Shown: positions 16,445 to 25,475 of the stretch, one piece after another | Position numbering within the stretch: position 1 is the stretch's first letter | Layout: each line of letters opens with the position of its first letter | Assembly: GCF_002835935.1 (NCBI RefSeq) | Contig: NZ_PJCF01000002.1 | Span: 62,001 to 126,000 of the forward strand | DNA length: 64,000 nt | Direction of reading: 5' to 3' | DNA from: Paraglaciecola sp. MB-3u-78 | GTDB taxonomy: Bacteria > Pseudomonadota > Gammaproteobacteria > Enterobacterales > Alteromonadaceae | Translations under genes and position numbers: made by a program | Notes under the pieces: model-generated | The model's database searches: none | The model's input: the letters and a program-made list of their open reading frames with translations, nothing else | Told to the model about the DNA's origin: nothing

Positions 16445-19400
16445 ATGAAAACGTATTTTAGTGTTTGGTTGGCTTTCACAACGAGCATGTTTACTCTAGC
16501 CGTACCAGCACAATCCTTAGATTGGCAAAACCCTGAAGTGTTTAGAATAAACAAGGAGCCCGCTCGGAGCTTTTTTTATAGTTATGACAATGCGCAAGCC
16601 GCTTTTTCAAAAACACCTTGGGATCAAGCCAACCATATACTGCTCAATGGCCAGTGGAAGTTTAATTGGGTGGACTCTGTTAAGAAAAAACCCAATGATT
16701 TTTACCAAACCAATTTTGACGATAGTCAATGGGGCAAAATTGCAGTACCCGCTAACTGGGAAGTGAACGGTTACGGCACGCCTTTTTATCATTCCCACCA
16801 ATGTTTTAAAGCCAATGCAGTGCCACCCGAAATGCCCGCTCATTACAATCCTGTAGGCAGTTATCGAAAAACATTCACCTTTCCAGATAACTGGAAGGCA
16901 AAACAAGTATTTGTGCATTTTGGCGCAGTTAAGTCGGCCTTTTATTTGTGGGTAAATGGCCAAAAGGTGGGTTATTCACAAGACTCAAAAACCGCTGCTG
17001 AGTTTGATATCAGTACATACCTGCAAACAGGTGAAAACCAATTGGCTTTGCAGGTGTATCGTTATTCTGATGGCTCTTATTTTGAATGTCAGGATATGTG
17101 GCGAGTCAGTGGCATTGAGCGTGATGTATATTTGTTTGCTACTCCCAAAGTACATGTTAAAGATTTTCATGCCTACACCACTCTCACCCATAATTACAGT
17201 AAGGGTGAGTTACAGCTCAGTGCGCTAATTGACAATAACCAAGACCGAGCTGTGAGTGGATATCAGTTAAATGTTCAGCTATTTGATCACCAGCAAAAGG
17301 TGCTATTCGAACAAAAACTAGATATCAAAACACTTTCAGAAGATAAAAGTGGCGTTGTTAAATATACCACCAGCATCGATTCACCTCGTCTATGGAGCGC
17401 TGAAGAGCCAAATTTATATGACTTAAAACTCACCTTATTCGATCCCCTAGGCAAACCCATTGAGCATATCGGTCAACACATTGGCTTGCGCTCTACTGAG
17501 CTTAAAAATGGCAATATATTAATCAATGGTAAAGCTGTTTTGTTTAAAGGGGTCAATCGCCATGAGCATGATCCGGTAACCGCCCATGTGGTGACCCGCG
17601 AATTGATGCTCAAAGATGTGCAGTTGATGAAACAATTCAACATTAATGCAGTACGCATGGCCCACTATCCTAACGATCCCTATATGTATTATTTAGCTGA
17701 TTTGTATGGCTTATATGTAATGGATGAGGCCAATACTGAGTCCCATGGAGTGGGTGCGGCCAATCAAGGCCCATACAACCCTGATACACACTTAGTCAAC
17801 AAACCAGAGTGGGCGGCAGCCTATATTGACAGAGTGAGTAACATGTACCATGCCACAAAAAACAATCCGTCTGTGGTCATGCGTTCACTCGGTAATGAAT
17901 CTGGTGATGGTCCAAATTTAGAAGCCACCTATGACTGGTTAAAACAACAAGAGCCAAATAGCCCTGTCATATCAGAGCAAGCACAAATGCGCCGTCACAC
18001 CGATGCTTATGGTCAAATGTATGCGCCTATCGGTGATATTGAGCGATATGCTAAACGCAAATTCGATACCACCCGTCCGGTTATTTTAATTGAATACGAA
18101 CATGCCATGGGCAACTCTCTTGGAAACTTTAAAGAATACTGGGACAGCTTTGAAAAGTATCCTTCTTTGCAGGGTGGTTTTATTTGGGATTGGGTAGATC
18201 AAACCTTTGCTATGAAAACCCTCGATGGAACACCTTATTGGGGTTATGGCGGTGATGTAGAACCTGATGCTACCGTTTCATCTTTGAGCTTTTCAGCAAA
18301 CGGCTTAGTATTTGCTGATCGCACGCCCTACCCTTATTTATGGGAAGTTAAAAACGTTCAGCAAAATATTGGTTTTAGTAGCTATGATATTGAGTCCGGT
18401 GTCCTCACTGTCACTAACAAACATTATTTTGTTAGTTTGCAGGGGCACAGTTTAAACTGGCAGTTATTAGCTAATGGAAAAGAAGTGGCACAAGGACAAA
18501 GTCTGCCTTTGAGCGCTGCTGCTCAGCAAAATCAACAGATTACACTTGATTACGGTATCGACCGGAAACCAGGTGTAGAATATTTTTTGAATTTGCAGGT
18601 GACCAGTGACAAAAACAATGGCGTCATTCCCAAAGGACATATTATCGCTTGGTCTCAATTAGCCTTGCCTTCTATCGCAGTAGCTGCAGAAAAACAGCCT
18701 GAGATTAGACTATCCATCAATGACAAAAAACAGGCCTACCACTTTAATGGGCTGGATTTTAGTTTAAGTATTGATAAAAAAACTGGGTTAATTAGCTCAA
18801 TGGAATATTTTGGCGACGAATTGTTAAAAGCGTCACCAAGACCCGATTTTTGGCGCGCGCCAACCGATAATGACTTACCTATTAAGGACTATGGCGACAA
18901 ATTTGCCCCATGGCAAAACGCGGGAAAAGACACTAAGTTAGTGTCACTAAAACTAACAACAGAGTCTAAGTATCAGGCCAAGGTTGAAGTTGAACATTAT
19001 ATGAGTGCAATAGGTAGCCGCTACTTCACCACTTATCATGTGTTTGGCAATGGTGAAGTAAAAGTGGATGTATATTTCTATGCTGCACCACACAAAAAAC
19101 AATCTGACATTCCGCGTTTGGGCACCTTATTTGAGTTACACAAGCAATACTCTCAAGTTAGCTGGTATGGGCGGGGTCCACACGAAAACTATATGGACAG
19201 AAATACATCTGCTCATATCGGTCAATATCAAAGTAACGTGGCAGACTTGTATGTTCCTTATGTACGGCCACAAGAAAATGGTTATCGTAGTGATGTGCGT
19301 TATGTGTCGTTCCATAATCAAGATGGCAAAGGTATAACGTTTAAAGGTGCTCCGCTGATTGGTTTTGGTGCTCAATATTATGATACGGCCGATTACCAGG

Positions 19401-19606
19401 CCACTGCCGCACGAGTAAAAGCTAAAAACCTTCACCCCCATGAACTGCCTAAAAAGCAAAGGATTTATGTCAATATAGATTATATGCAACGTGGTGTAGG
19501 TGGGACGAATACTTGGGGTGCCAAACCATTATCTGATTATATTATTCCCTATTTGGACTATCAGTATTCGTATTCGTTTGAGCCTTATACCCAGGCAACA
19601 AGGTAA
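16445..19606 (+). CDS. secreted beta-galactosidase, GH2 (LacZ type)
   Basis: Hydrolyses terminal beta-galactosides. The 1053-residue protein begins with a signal peptide (about residues 1-24, TLAVPAQS), which E. coli LacZ lacks, so it should act in the periplasm or outside. GH2 domains follow: sugar-binding, Ig-like, TIM barrel and C-terminal Bgal_small_N. The acid/base is E485 in GNESGDG and the nucleophile is E550 in IEYEHAMGNS, as in LacZ. The substrate may be an algal galactan fragment rather than lactose; this is inference from a marine setting. It lies between an SSS symporter and a PhyH protein in one direction. Confidence 0.93.
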   Translation: MKTYFSVWLAFTTSMFTLAVPAQSLDWQNPEVFRINKEPARSFFYSYDNAQAAFSKTPWDQANHILLNGQWKFNWVDSVKKKPNDFYQTNFDDSQWGKIAVPANWEVNGYGTPFYHSHQCFKANAVPPEMPAHYNPVGSYRKTFTFPDNWKAKQVFVHFGAVKSAFYLWVNGQKVGYSQDSKTAAEFDISTYLQTGENQLALQVYRYSDGSYFECQDMWRVSGIERDVYLFATPKVHVKDFHAYTTLTHNYSKGELQLSALIDNNQDRAVSGYQLNVQLFDHQQKVLFEQKLDIKTLSEDKSGVVKYTTSIDSPRLWSAEEPNLYDLKLTLFDPLGKPIEHIGQHIGLRSTELKNGNILINGKAVLFKGVNRHEHDPVTAHVVTRELMLKDVQLMKQFNINAVRMAHYPNDPYMYYLADLYGLYVMDEANTESHGVGAANQGPYNPDTHLVNKPEWAAAYIDRVSNMYHATKNNPSVVMRSLGNESGDGPNLEATYDWLKQQEPNSPVISEQAQMRRHTDAYGQMYAPIGDIERYAKRKFDTTRPVILIEYEHAMGNSLGNFKEYWDSFEKYPSLQGGFIWDWVDQTFAMKTLDGTPYWGYGGDVEPDATVSSLSFSANGLVFADRTPYPYLWEVKNVQQNIGFSSYDIESGVLTVTNKHYFVSLQGHSLNWQLLANGKEVAQGQSLPLSAAAQQNQQITLDYGIDRKPGVEYFLNLQVTSDKNNGVIPKGHIIAWSQLALPSIAVAAEKQPEIRLSINDKKQAYHFNGLDFSLSIDKKTGLISSMEYFGDELLKASPRPDFWRAPTDNDLPIKDYGDKFAPWQNAGKDTKLVSLKLTTESKYQAKVEVEHYMSAIGSRYFTTYHVFGNGEVKVDVYFYAAPHKKQSDIPRLGTLFELHKQYSQVSWYGRGPHENYMDRNTSAHIGQYQSNVADLYVPYVRPQENGYRSDVRYVSFHNQDGKGITFKGAPLIGFGAQYYDTADYQATAARVKAKNLHPHELPKKQRIYVNIDYMQRGVGGTNTWGAKPLSDYIIPYLDYQYSYSFEPYTQATR

Positions 19607-19612
19607 ATCATC

Positions 19613-20320
19613 ATGAAAATGGCCGAATTGAGTCACACTTTCTGGCAACAGGGTTATGTTGTTATAGAAGACTTTTTTTCAGTTGAGTCAATGAACAGCC
19701 TACACAGTATATTACTCGGGCATTATGGTTTAAATCCTGAATATGAGCATGACGCGGCGTTCTTATCAAAATCAGCAACTGAGGTTATTCCTTGGTTTCC
19801 ACAAAGGTCTGGTGAACAAGCATTTGACGAGATTGAGCAATGTAATCACATGGAAACGCTCACTGAGTCAATCTTAGGAAGAGGATGGAAAGCACTCTAT
19901 TGCATGGCGATGTTTTCAAAAAAAGGCACTAAAGGCCAAGCATGGCACCAAGACTGCCCACCCGATGATCCTCAACAATTTAACCTTAACCGCCTTGTTT
20001 ACACCATGGATATTGATGACCAAGTGGGTGGAGAAGTGTTAGTGATGCCTGGCAGTCATCGACTAGGTAAACTGCCAGCGAGTGAAGTAAACGAAAATTT
20101 TTCTGAACAAGTCATGTTGACCCCGAAAAAAGGCACTTTAGTCATAATACATGGACATACATGGCACCGCGTTTTGCCTATTAAAGGCGAATATCGTTTA
20201 TCCACTAATTACCGAGCAGTACCACAAAATACCCCTGAGGATATCACCGATATTTGTGTGTATCGCAATATGCTATATCAATTTTCAACGTCTAAAGTAC
20301 TAGAAGACAGATTAGTTTAA
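19613..20320 (+). CDS. phytanoyl-CoA dioxygenase (PhyH) family protein
   Basis: A 235-residue Fe(II)/2-oxoglutarate dioxygenase-like protein. The metal-binding pair is in AWHQDCPPDD (HxD) and the distal histidine is in IIHGHTWHRVLP, with the oxoglutarate arginine probably in EYRLSTNYRA. It starts 6 bases after the beta-galactosidase stop, so it is almost certainly in the same operon. PhyH proteins hydroxylate or demethylate varied small molecules. A sugar-linked substrate here is suggested only by the neighbours. It is unlikely to act on phytanoyl-CoA itself. Confidence 0.8.
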   Translation: MKMAELSHTFWQQGYVVIEDFFSVESMNSLHSILLGHYGLNPEYEHDAAFLSKSATEVIPWFPQRSGEQAFDEIEQCNHMETLTESILGRGWKALYCMAMFSKKGTKGQAWHQDCPPDDPQQFNLNRLVYTMDIDDQVGGEVLVMPGSHRLGKLPASEVNENFSEQVMLTPKKGTLVIIHGHTWHRVLPIKGEYRLSTNYRAVPQNTPEDITDICVYRNMLYQFSTSKVLEDRLV

Positions 20321-20371
20321 ATTATTCAGCCACAATTTGGGGTTACCTAAAGATCGCTCTAATGCAGACAG

Positions 20372-22639
20372 CTAGACAGGTATTTGCTGTTGCAAAAAAT
20401 CAATAAAATGTTGTTCTGGCAGTGGATGGCTAAAGTAAAAACCTTGTATTTCGTCACAGCCCATTGAAGCGAGGATTGCTTGCTGCTCAAGGCCTTCAAC
20501 CCCCTCCGCTATCACTTTTAATTCTAAGTTACGTCCCAATTCGATGATAGTGCGCACAATCGACTGATCCGCTGTTTGATGTTGAATATCATGGATAAAA
20601 GATTGATCAATTTTGAGTTTATCGATATTAAATCTTCGAAGATAACTGAGGGAAGAATAACCGGTACCAAAATCATCGATGGCCAAGTTCACGCCCAATT
20701 TTTTGAGTTGAGCTAAGGTTTCTATAGCCTCATTTTCATTATATATAATAACCCCTTCAGTCACTTCTAATTCTAAATTTTTAGCCTCCAGCCCAGTAAC
20801 TTTCAACACATTGGTCACTTTACTCAGGAAGTCTTTGCGGCCAAATTGAAGAGGTGAAATATTGACGGCTATGACTAAGTCACTCCAGCCTAAACTCACT
20901 AGGTTTTGCGCTTTTTGACATGCAGTATGCAAAATCCAATCGCCCAGTATGTCGATAAGTCCAGAACGCTCCGCCAAGGGGATAAACTCGCTAGGAGACA
21001 TCCATTGTCCGTTTCTCTGCCAGCGAATAAGCGCCTCAGCACCAATTACTTTTTCACTAGAAAGTGACATTTGAGGCTGAAAATACAACTCAAACTGAGC
21101 CATCTGAATAGCAACACGCATATCTTCAATTAATTGTTGTTCATGGTACAATTTTTCGCCTAATTGAAGATTAAACAGCACCTGACTCCTATCCCCACTA
21201 CTTGCCGATTTATCTAATGCCGCAAGTGAATTTTTGTGCAATTGTTTATAGTCATTGCCATGCTGTGGATAGTTGGCAAAGCCAAAATCAAGTTGCACTT
21301 GGTATTGGCAATGGAAAATCGTAGCGGCAATTTTTTGGTCTATTTGCTCAACCAAACTGTCTATCTTTTTGTTATTTAAATCAGTGGTACAGACCAAAGC
21401 AAAGCTTTTTTCGCCTACATAAAAAATGCGACAACCTGCCTTGTCTATACTTGACAGAATATTATCTAAAGAAGTGGCGACTTCATTAACAACAGTCGAA
21501 GCCACTGTTACCCCTTGCCCCGAAATTAACTGACTAAATGAACGAATTTCGATTAGTCCAAATGTGAATTTTTGCTCGGTTTTACACAACTGGGTAACTG
21601 TTTTTTCTAATTCATAATGGTTGAGTAGGCCCGTTTGCAGATGATGGCTTGCTCTATATTGTAATTCTAGTTCGAATTTTTTGCGCTCGGTAATATCAGT
21701 TAAATGCATATCCCATTGCCGCTGATCTTCTAACCAATGCAGATCACATTGAAAGTACAATTGTGCAATTTGATATTCAAATTGTTTAGAGTCTGCAATA
21801 CCCTCATCTAGGATTTCTGTTTGATACACTTTAATGTCTTTGGCCAACAACAATTCAGCGTTGCCCATTCCCAAGTCTAATTTTTTGAGTAAGTTTTCAG
21901 TCGCTGGATTGCAATAAGTTACGGTATTTTGGCTATCAAGACTAATAACAGGGTTGGGATTGCGAGTTGAAAAAAGTGATAGACGTTGATTATTGGCCGC
22001 AGTAGACAAATAAGCTTTTATAGCCTTAGCCACTATATAAGCCAAAATCAGGGTCGCTAAGCCATATAACACAACAAAAAGTCGCACTAACTCAAGACCA
22101 TTTGTAATAACGTGTTCTGATTCCTCCACTTTATTTTCTGTGAGGGTAATTAATTGTTGAATTTGAGGACTAGTTGCACGTCGTACATCGCTAATAATAC
22201 GCAGTTGTTGACGCGCCAAAGCCCAATTAGTTTGAGAGGCAGTAATGTTTTGCACAAACTCATCGGCCAGTATGTTTAACTCGTTCAAGCTAGTCTTAGT
22301 GATTTGTAAAGGAGGAATATCACCAAATCTAACCATCAACTCATCAAAAACACGCTGAGCTTGTTGATTGGTTTCAGAATAACCACGTTCGAACTGCTGT
22401 TGCTGCTCAGTAGCATAAAATTCATACAAAAAGCGTTCTTTTTCTATTAAACTATTATTTAATTTACGCAACAAATCGTATGCAGGTATTTGTTGGGAAA
22501 TAAGCTCGACCGCTTTTTTGGCGATAAAGTCGCCTTTGTAAAAGACCACGCCGCTGACTGCAATTCCTAAAACCAACACAATGGCAAAAATAAGGTTAAT
22601 AAGCCTGTGGGAGAGCTGGTTGACAATATTAATCGACAA
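20372..22639 (-). CDS. c-di-GMP phosphodiesterase with degenerate GGDEF and EAL domains
   Basis: A 755-residue membrane sensor. Helices at about 13-33 and 185-207 enclose a periplasmic four-helix-like region; a PAS-like segment follows at about 222-320, then a GGDEF-like domain (330-490) whose signature is degraded to GEKSF at 409-413, and an EAL domain (505-745) with EAL at 535-537, DDFGTGYSSLSYL and AEGVEG. The intact EAL motifs point to c-di-GMP hydrolysis, while the GGDEF part should not make c-di-GMP and may be a GTP-sensing or structural module. It starts at TTG 22639 with AGG upstream. It appears to be a single-gene unit, convergent with phyH. Confidence 0.88.
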   Translation of the reverse strand: MSINIVNQLSHRLINLIFAIVLVLGIAVSGVVFYKGDFIAKKAVELISQQIPAYDLLRKLNNSLIEKERFLYEFYATEQQQQFERGYSETNQQAQRVFDELMVRFGDIPPLQITKTSLNELNILADEFVQNITASQTNWALARQQLRIISDVRRATSPQIQQLITLTENKVEESEHVITNGLELVRLFVVLYGLATLILAYIVAKAIKAYLSTAANNQRLSLFSTRNPNPVISLDSQNTVTYCNPATENLLKKLDLGMGNAELLLAKDIKVYQTEILDEGIADSKQFEYQIAQLYFQCDLHWLEDQRQWDMHLTDITERKKFELELQYRASHHLQTGLLNHYELEKTVTQLCKTEQKFTFGLIEIRSFSQLISGQGVTVASTVVNEVATSLDNILSSIDKAGCRIFYVGEKSFALVCTTDLNNKKIDSLVEQIDQKIAATIFHCQYQVQLDFGFANYPQHGNDYKQLHKNSLAALDKSASSGDRSQVLFNLQLGEKLYHEQQLIEDMRVAIQMAQFELYFQPQMSLSSEKVIGAEALIRWQRNGQWMSPSEFIPLAERSGLIDILGDWILHTACQKAQNLVSLGWSDLVIAVNISPLQFGRKDFLSKVTNVLKVTGLEAKNLELEVTEGVIIYNENEAIETLAQLKKLGVNLAIDDFGTGYSSLSYLRRFNIDKLKIDQSFIHDIQHQTADQSIVRTIIELGRNLELKVIAEGVEGLEQQAILASMGCDEIQGFYFSHPLPEQHFIDFLQQQIPV

Positions 22640-22738
22640 TTCAAAAACCTATTTAGGTATCATTTATATGAGGGTGGTTGCTAAGACAACATTGCAACAA
22701 AACGATATGCAGATGTTGTCCACAACCCAGTTAAGTTT

Positions 22739-24124
22739 CTAACGTGGAGGAGGCATACCGCCCATTCCTCCTGGTCCACCCGGTGGCATCATGCCTTTCA
22801 TACTGTGCATCATTTTTTTCATGCCGCCGCCCGACATTTTTTTCATCATTTTTTGCATCTGAGTAAATTGTTTTAGCAATCGATTCACATCTTGAATTTG
22901 GGTACCTGAACCTGCCGCTATGCGGCGTTTACGTCCGCCTTTTATCACATCAGGCCGTGTGCGTTCACCTGGCGTCATAGAATTGATGATAGATTCCATT
23001 TGTACAAAGGATTTATCGTTAGCTTTTTCTTTGATTTGCGCTGTCATATTGCCCATACCTGGCATTTTATCCATCATAGACATCATGCCGCCCATGTTAC
23101 GCATTTGCTCGAGTTGTTCTTTAAAATCTTGTAAGTCGAAGCCTTTACCTTTTTGTACTTTTTTGGCTAGTTTCTGCGCTTTATCCTTATCAACTTTGCG
23201 TTCAACTTCTTCGATCAAGGTGAGCACATCACCCATACCCAAAATACGCGAGGCAATACGTTCTGGATGAAAGGCTTCCAGTGCATCCAGTTTTTCGCCC
23301 ATACCAATGAACTTAATGGGTTTGCCTGTGATGTGCCTTACCGATAACGCAGCTCCACCTCTGGCATCACCATCAGCTTTGGTTAGGATCACACCGGTTA
23401 AAGGTAATGCGTCATTAAAGGCCTTGGCGGTATTGGCCGCATCTTGGCCAGTCATGGCGTCTACCACAAACAAGGTTTCAATGGGATTAATCGCTTTGTG
23501 TAATGCTTGGATTTCTCCCATCATTTCGCCATCAACATGTAAACGACCAGCGGTATCCACAAGTAATACATCGAAGAAATGTTTGCGGGCAAAATCTATT
23601 GCTGCATTAGCAATATCAATGGGTTTTTGATCCTCTGACGAAGGAAAAAAATCAACGTCGACCTCTGAGGCCAGTGTTTCTAGCTGTTTGATTGCTGCTG
23701 GACGATATACATCGACACTCACAACTAACACTTTTTTCTTTTCACGCTGTTTTAATAGCGCCGCTAACTTACCCACACTGGTGGTTTTACCTGCTCCTTG
23801 TAAACCAGCCATTAATACTACGGCTGGAGGCTGAGCAGCTAAATTAAGTGATTCGTTAACTTGCCCCATCACCGACTCTAATTCGGACTGGACAATTTTA
23901 ATAAAGACTTGGCCAGGATTAAGACTTTTACTGACTTCGGTGCCTACCGCACGCTCTTTCACTTGGCCGATAAAATCTCTTACGACAGGCAAGGCAACAT
24001 CAGCTTCAAGCAACGCCATACGCACTTCGCGTAAAGTATCTTTAATATTATCTTCGGTGAGTCGCCCTTTTCCGCTAATATTTTTAAGGGTTTTGCCTAA
24101 ACGTTCGCTAAGATTTTCAAACAT
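22739..24124 (-). CDS. ffh: signal recognition particle protein Ffh
   Basis: The GTPase of the signal recognition particle; with 4.5S RNA it targets nascent membrane proteins to FtsY. The 461-residue protein has the N domain, a G domain with GLQGAGKTTSVGKL, DTAGRLHVDGE and LTKADGDARGG, and a methionine-rich M domain ending in a Gly/Pro/Met tail. I start it at ATG 24124 (MFENLSERLG), the usual family start; an in-frame TTG or GTG further upstream would add six odd residues. It is divergent from ypjD, the common gammaproteobacterial arrangement, with a MITE-like repeat now lying between them. Confidence 0.97.
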   Translation of the reverse strand: MFENLSERLGKTLKNISGKGRLTEDNIKDTLREVRMALLEADVALPVVRDFIGQVKERAVGTEVSKSLNPGQVFIKIVQSELESVMGQVNESLNLAAQPPAVVLMAGLQGAGKTTSVGKLAALLKQREKKKVLVVSVDVYRPAAIKQLETLASEVDVDFFPSSEDQKPIDIANAAIDFARKHFFDVLLVDTAGRLHVDGEMMGEIQALHKAINPIETLFVVDAMTGQDAANTAKAFNDALPLTGVILTKADGDARGGAALSVRHITGKPIKFIGMGEKLDALEAFHPERIASRILGMGDVLTLIEEVERKVDKDKAQKLAKKVQKGKGFDLQDFKEQLEQMRNMGGMMSMMDKMPGMGNMTAQIKEKANDKSFVQMESIINSMTPGERTRPDVIKGGRKRRIAAGSGTQIQDVNRLLKQFTQMQKMMKKMSGGGMKKMMHSMKGMMPPGGPGGMGGMPPPR

Positions 24125-24158
24125 ATACAGTGCTACCAACAATTTTCTATGGGGTTAT

Positions 24159-24414
24159 TATACCCATGCCATCTCAAAATGCACGTTTCAGAACGATTGG
24201 GGCGCTTCAATTCAAGGCGTGTCAATGACTGACGCAACGAAGAAGTGGAGTGCCCCAGTCGTTCCCTTTAGGGCGAGTTTTAAAGCGATTTATCCTGCGT
24301 TGGCTATTTTTGACTTAGATTACTAAGCCTACAAATGTCCGCCTTGCCTGGGAGGCCCCGCCTAAACCGCTTTAAACTCTCGCTGAACCGGCACTTTGAG
24401 GTGGCATGGGTATA
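24159..24414. repeat. MITE-like element with imperfect terminal inverted repeats
   Basis: A 256-bp block whose ends are inverted copies: TATACCCATGCCA then TCTCAAAATGC on the left, and on the right the reverse complement TATACCCATGCCA then CCTCAAAGTGC. About 26 of the outer 30 positions pair. A second inverted pair lies inside (GCGAG..TTTAAAGCG near 24280 and its partner near 24367-24382). It carries no transposase and is flanked by TTA on both sides, which may be a target duplication. It occupies half of the ffh-ypjD intergenic region. The remaining bases to 24620 hold no supportable gene. Confidence 0.75.
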
Positions 24415-24620
24415 TTAGAAGAAGCTAACAGATAAGAATGCTCAAGCCCATATCTAGTTAGAGATTTTACCAGTTAATGCTTAAAACTGAGTTGAGCTAT
24501 GTAATGTGGTGAGTATTAGTGTTATTTTTATGTTCATTACGTTGTCAGTTTGTTTATGGAAAATTTAGTTAGCAAAATGTATATCTCAACTCTTCCCAAT
24601 GTCGTTTCAAGAAATCTATC

Positions 24621-25418
24621 ATGTTGATGGATGTCATTTGTTTTGTTTTTTATATTCTGGCGTCCGGCGTCATAGTTACAGGTATGTTTCAAGAAAGAGG
24701 CCCCAATAAACTCGCAGCCATTATAAGTGTTCTGGTGGCCATGGGGTTACACATCACTATTTTAAGAAGCGGCATCCTTATGGGATCTGGGATGGGACAG
24801 AACATGAGTATGCTAAATGTAGCCTCATTGGTGGGTTGGCTAATTAGCGTCACTATGCTGGTAGCTTCATTTAAATTACCCAACACTATTTTGTTACCTG
24901 TCGTTTATAGTTTTACTGGCCTGATCGTTCTGCTGAGTGGTTTGATACCCAGTGCCCATGTCATACAAATCAGTGTAAAACCTAATTTATTAATCCATAT
25001 TAGTTTGGCTTTGTTTGCTTATGCATGTTTGGCTATTGCCTCTTTATATGCGGTGCAATTGTCATACATCAATTTTCGCCTAAAAGAAAAAAACGCGTCT
25101 CTTCTGCATTCATCTCTGCCTCCTTTAATGGCAGTAGAAAATATTTTATTTAAATTATTGTTAGTCGGCACTGTTTTACTGACCTTATCATTAGTCAGTG
25201 GTTTCATGTTTTTAGATAACATGTTTGCCAAAGAGCAAGCTCATAAAACCGTTTTATCTCTTTTAGCATGGGGGCTGTATAGCGTTGTATTGATGGGGCA
25301 TTTGGTGTTCGGATGGCGTGGAAAACCGGTAATATGGTCGACTATTATTGGGGGAATATTACTCACCCTAGCCTATTTTGGCAGCCGCTTTGTTAGGGAA
25401 GTGATACTTAACGCTTGA
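24621..25418 (+). CDS. ypjD: YpjD-like inner-membrane protein, cytochrome c assembly (CcsA) family
   Basis: A 265-residue protein with about eight hydrophobic helices and the C-terminal signature WGLYSVVLMGHLVFGWRG, related to CcsA/CcmC/CcmF haem-handling proteins. Its position opposite ffh and before a CorB-type protein is the conserved place of ypjD in gammaproteobacteria. The molecular function of YpjD is not established. ATG 24621 is the first start of the frame (MLMDVICFVF). Confidence 0.85.
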   Translation: MLMDVICFVFYILASGVIVTGMFQERGPNKLAAIISVLVAMGLHITILRSGILMGSGMGQNMSMLNVASLVGWLISVTMLVASFKLPNTILLPVVYSFTGLIVLLSGLIPSAHVIQISVKPNLLIHISLALFAYACLAIASLYAVQLSYINFRLKEKNASLLHSSLPPLMAVENILFKLLLVGTVLLTLSLVSGFMFLDNMFAKEQAHKTVLSLLAWGLYSVVLMGHLVFGWRGKPVIWSTIIGGILLTLAYFGSRFVREVILNA

Positions 25419-25475
25419 ATAGCATCTAAATAGCCCTTAAAGTGCGAGTTCATTTTTACCATAGGATTTCCATAG

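Noticed and set aside
22920-24326. Several plus-strand frames opposite ffh, one running into the MITE
   Set aside because: They are antisense to a certain housekeeping gene and have no ribosome site or recognisable sequence.
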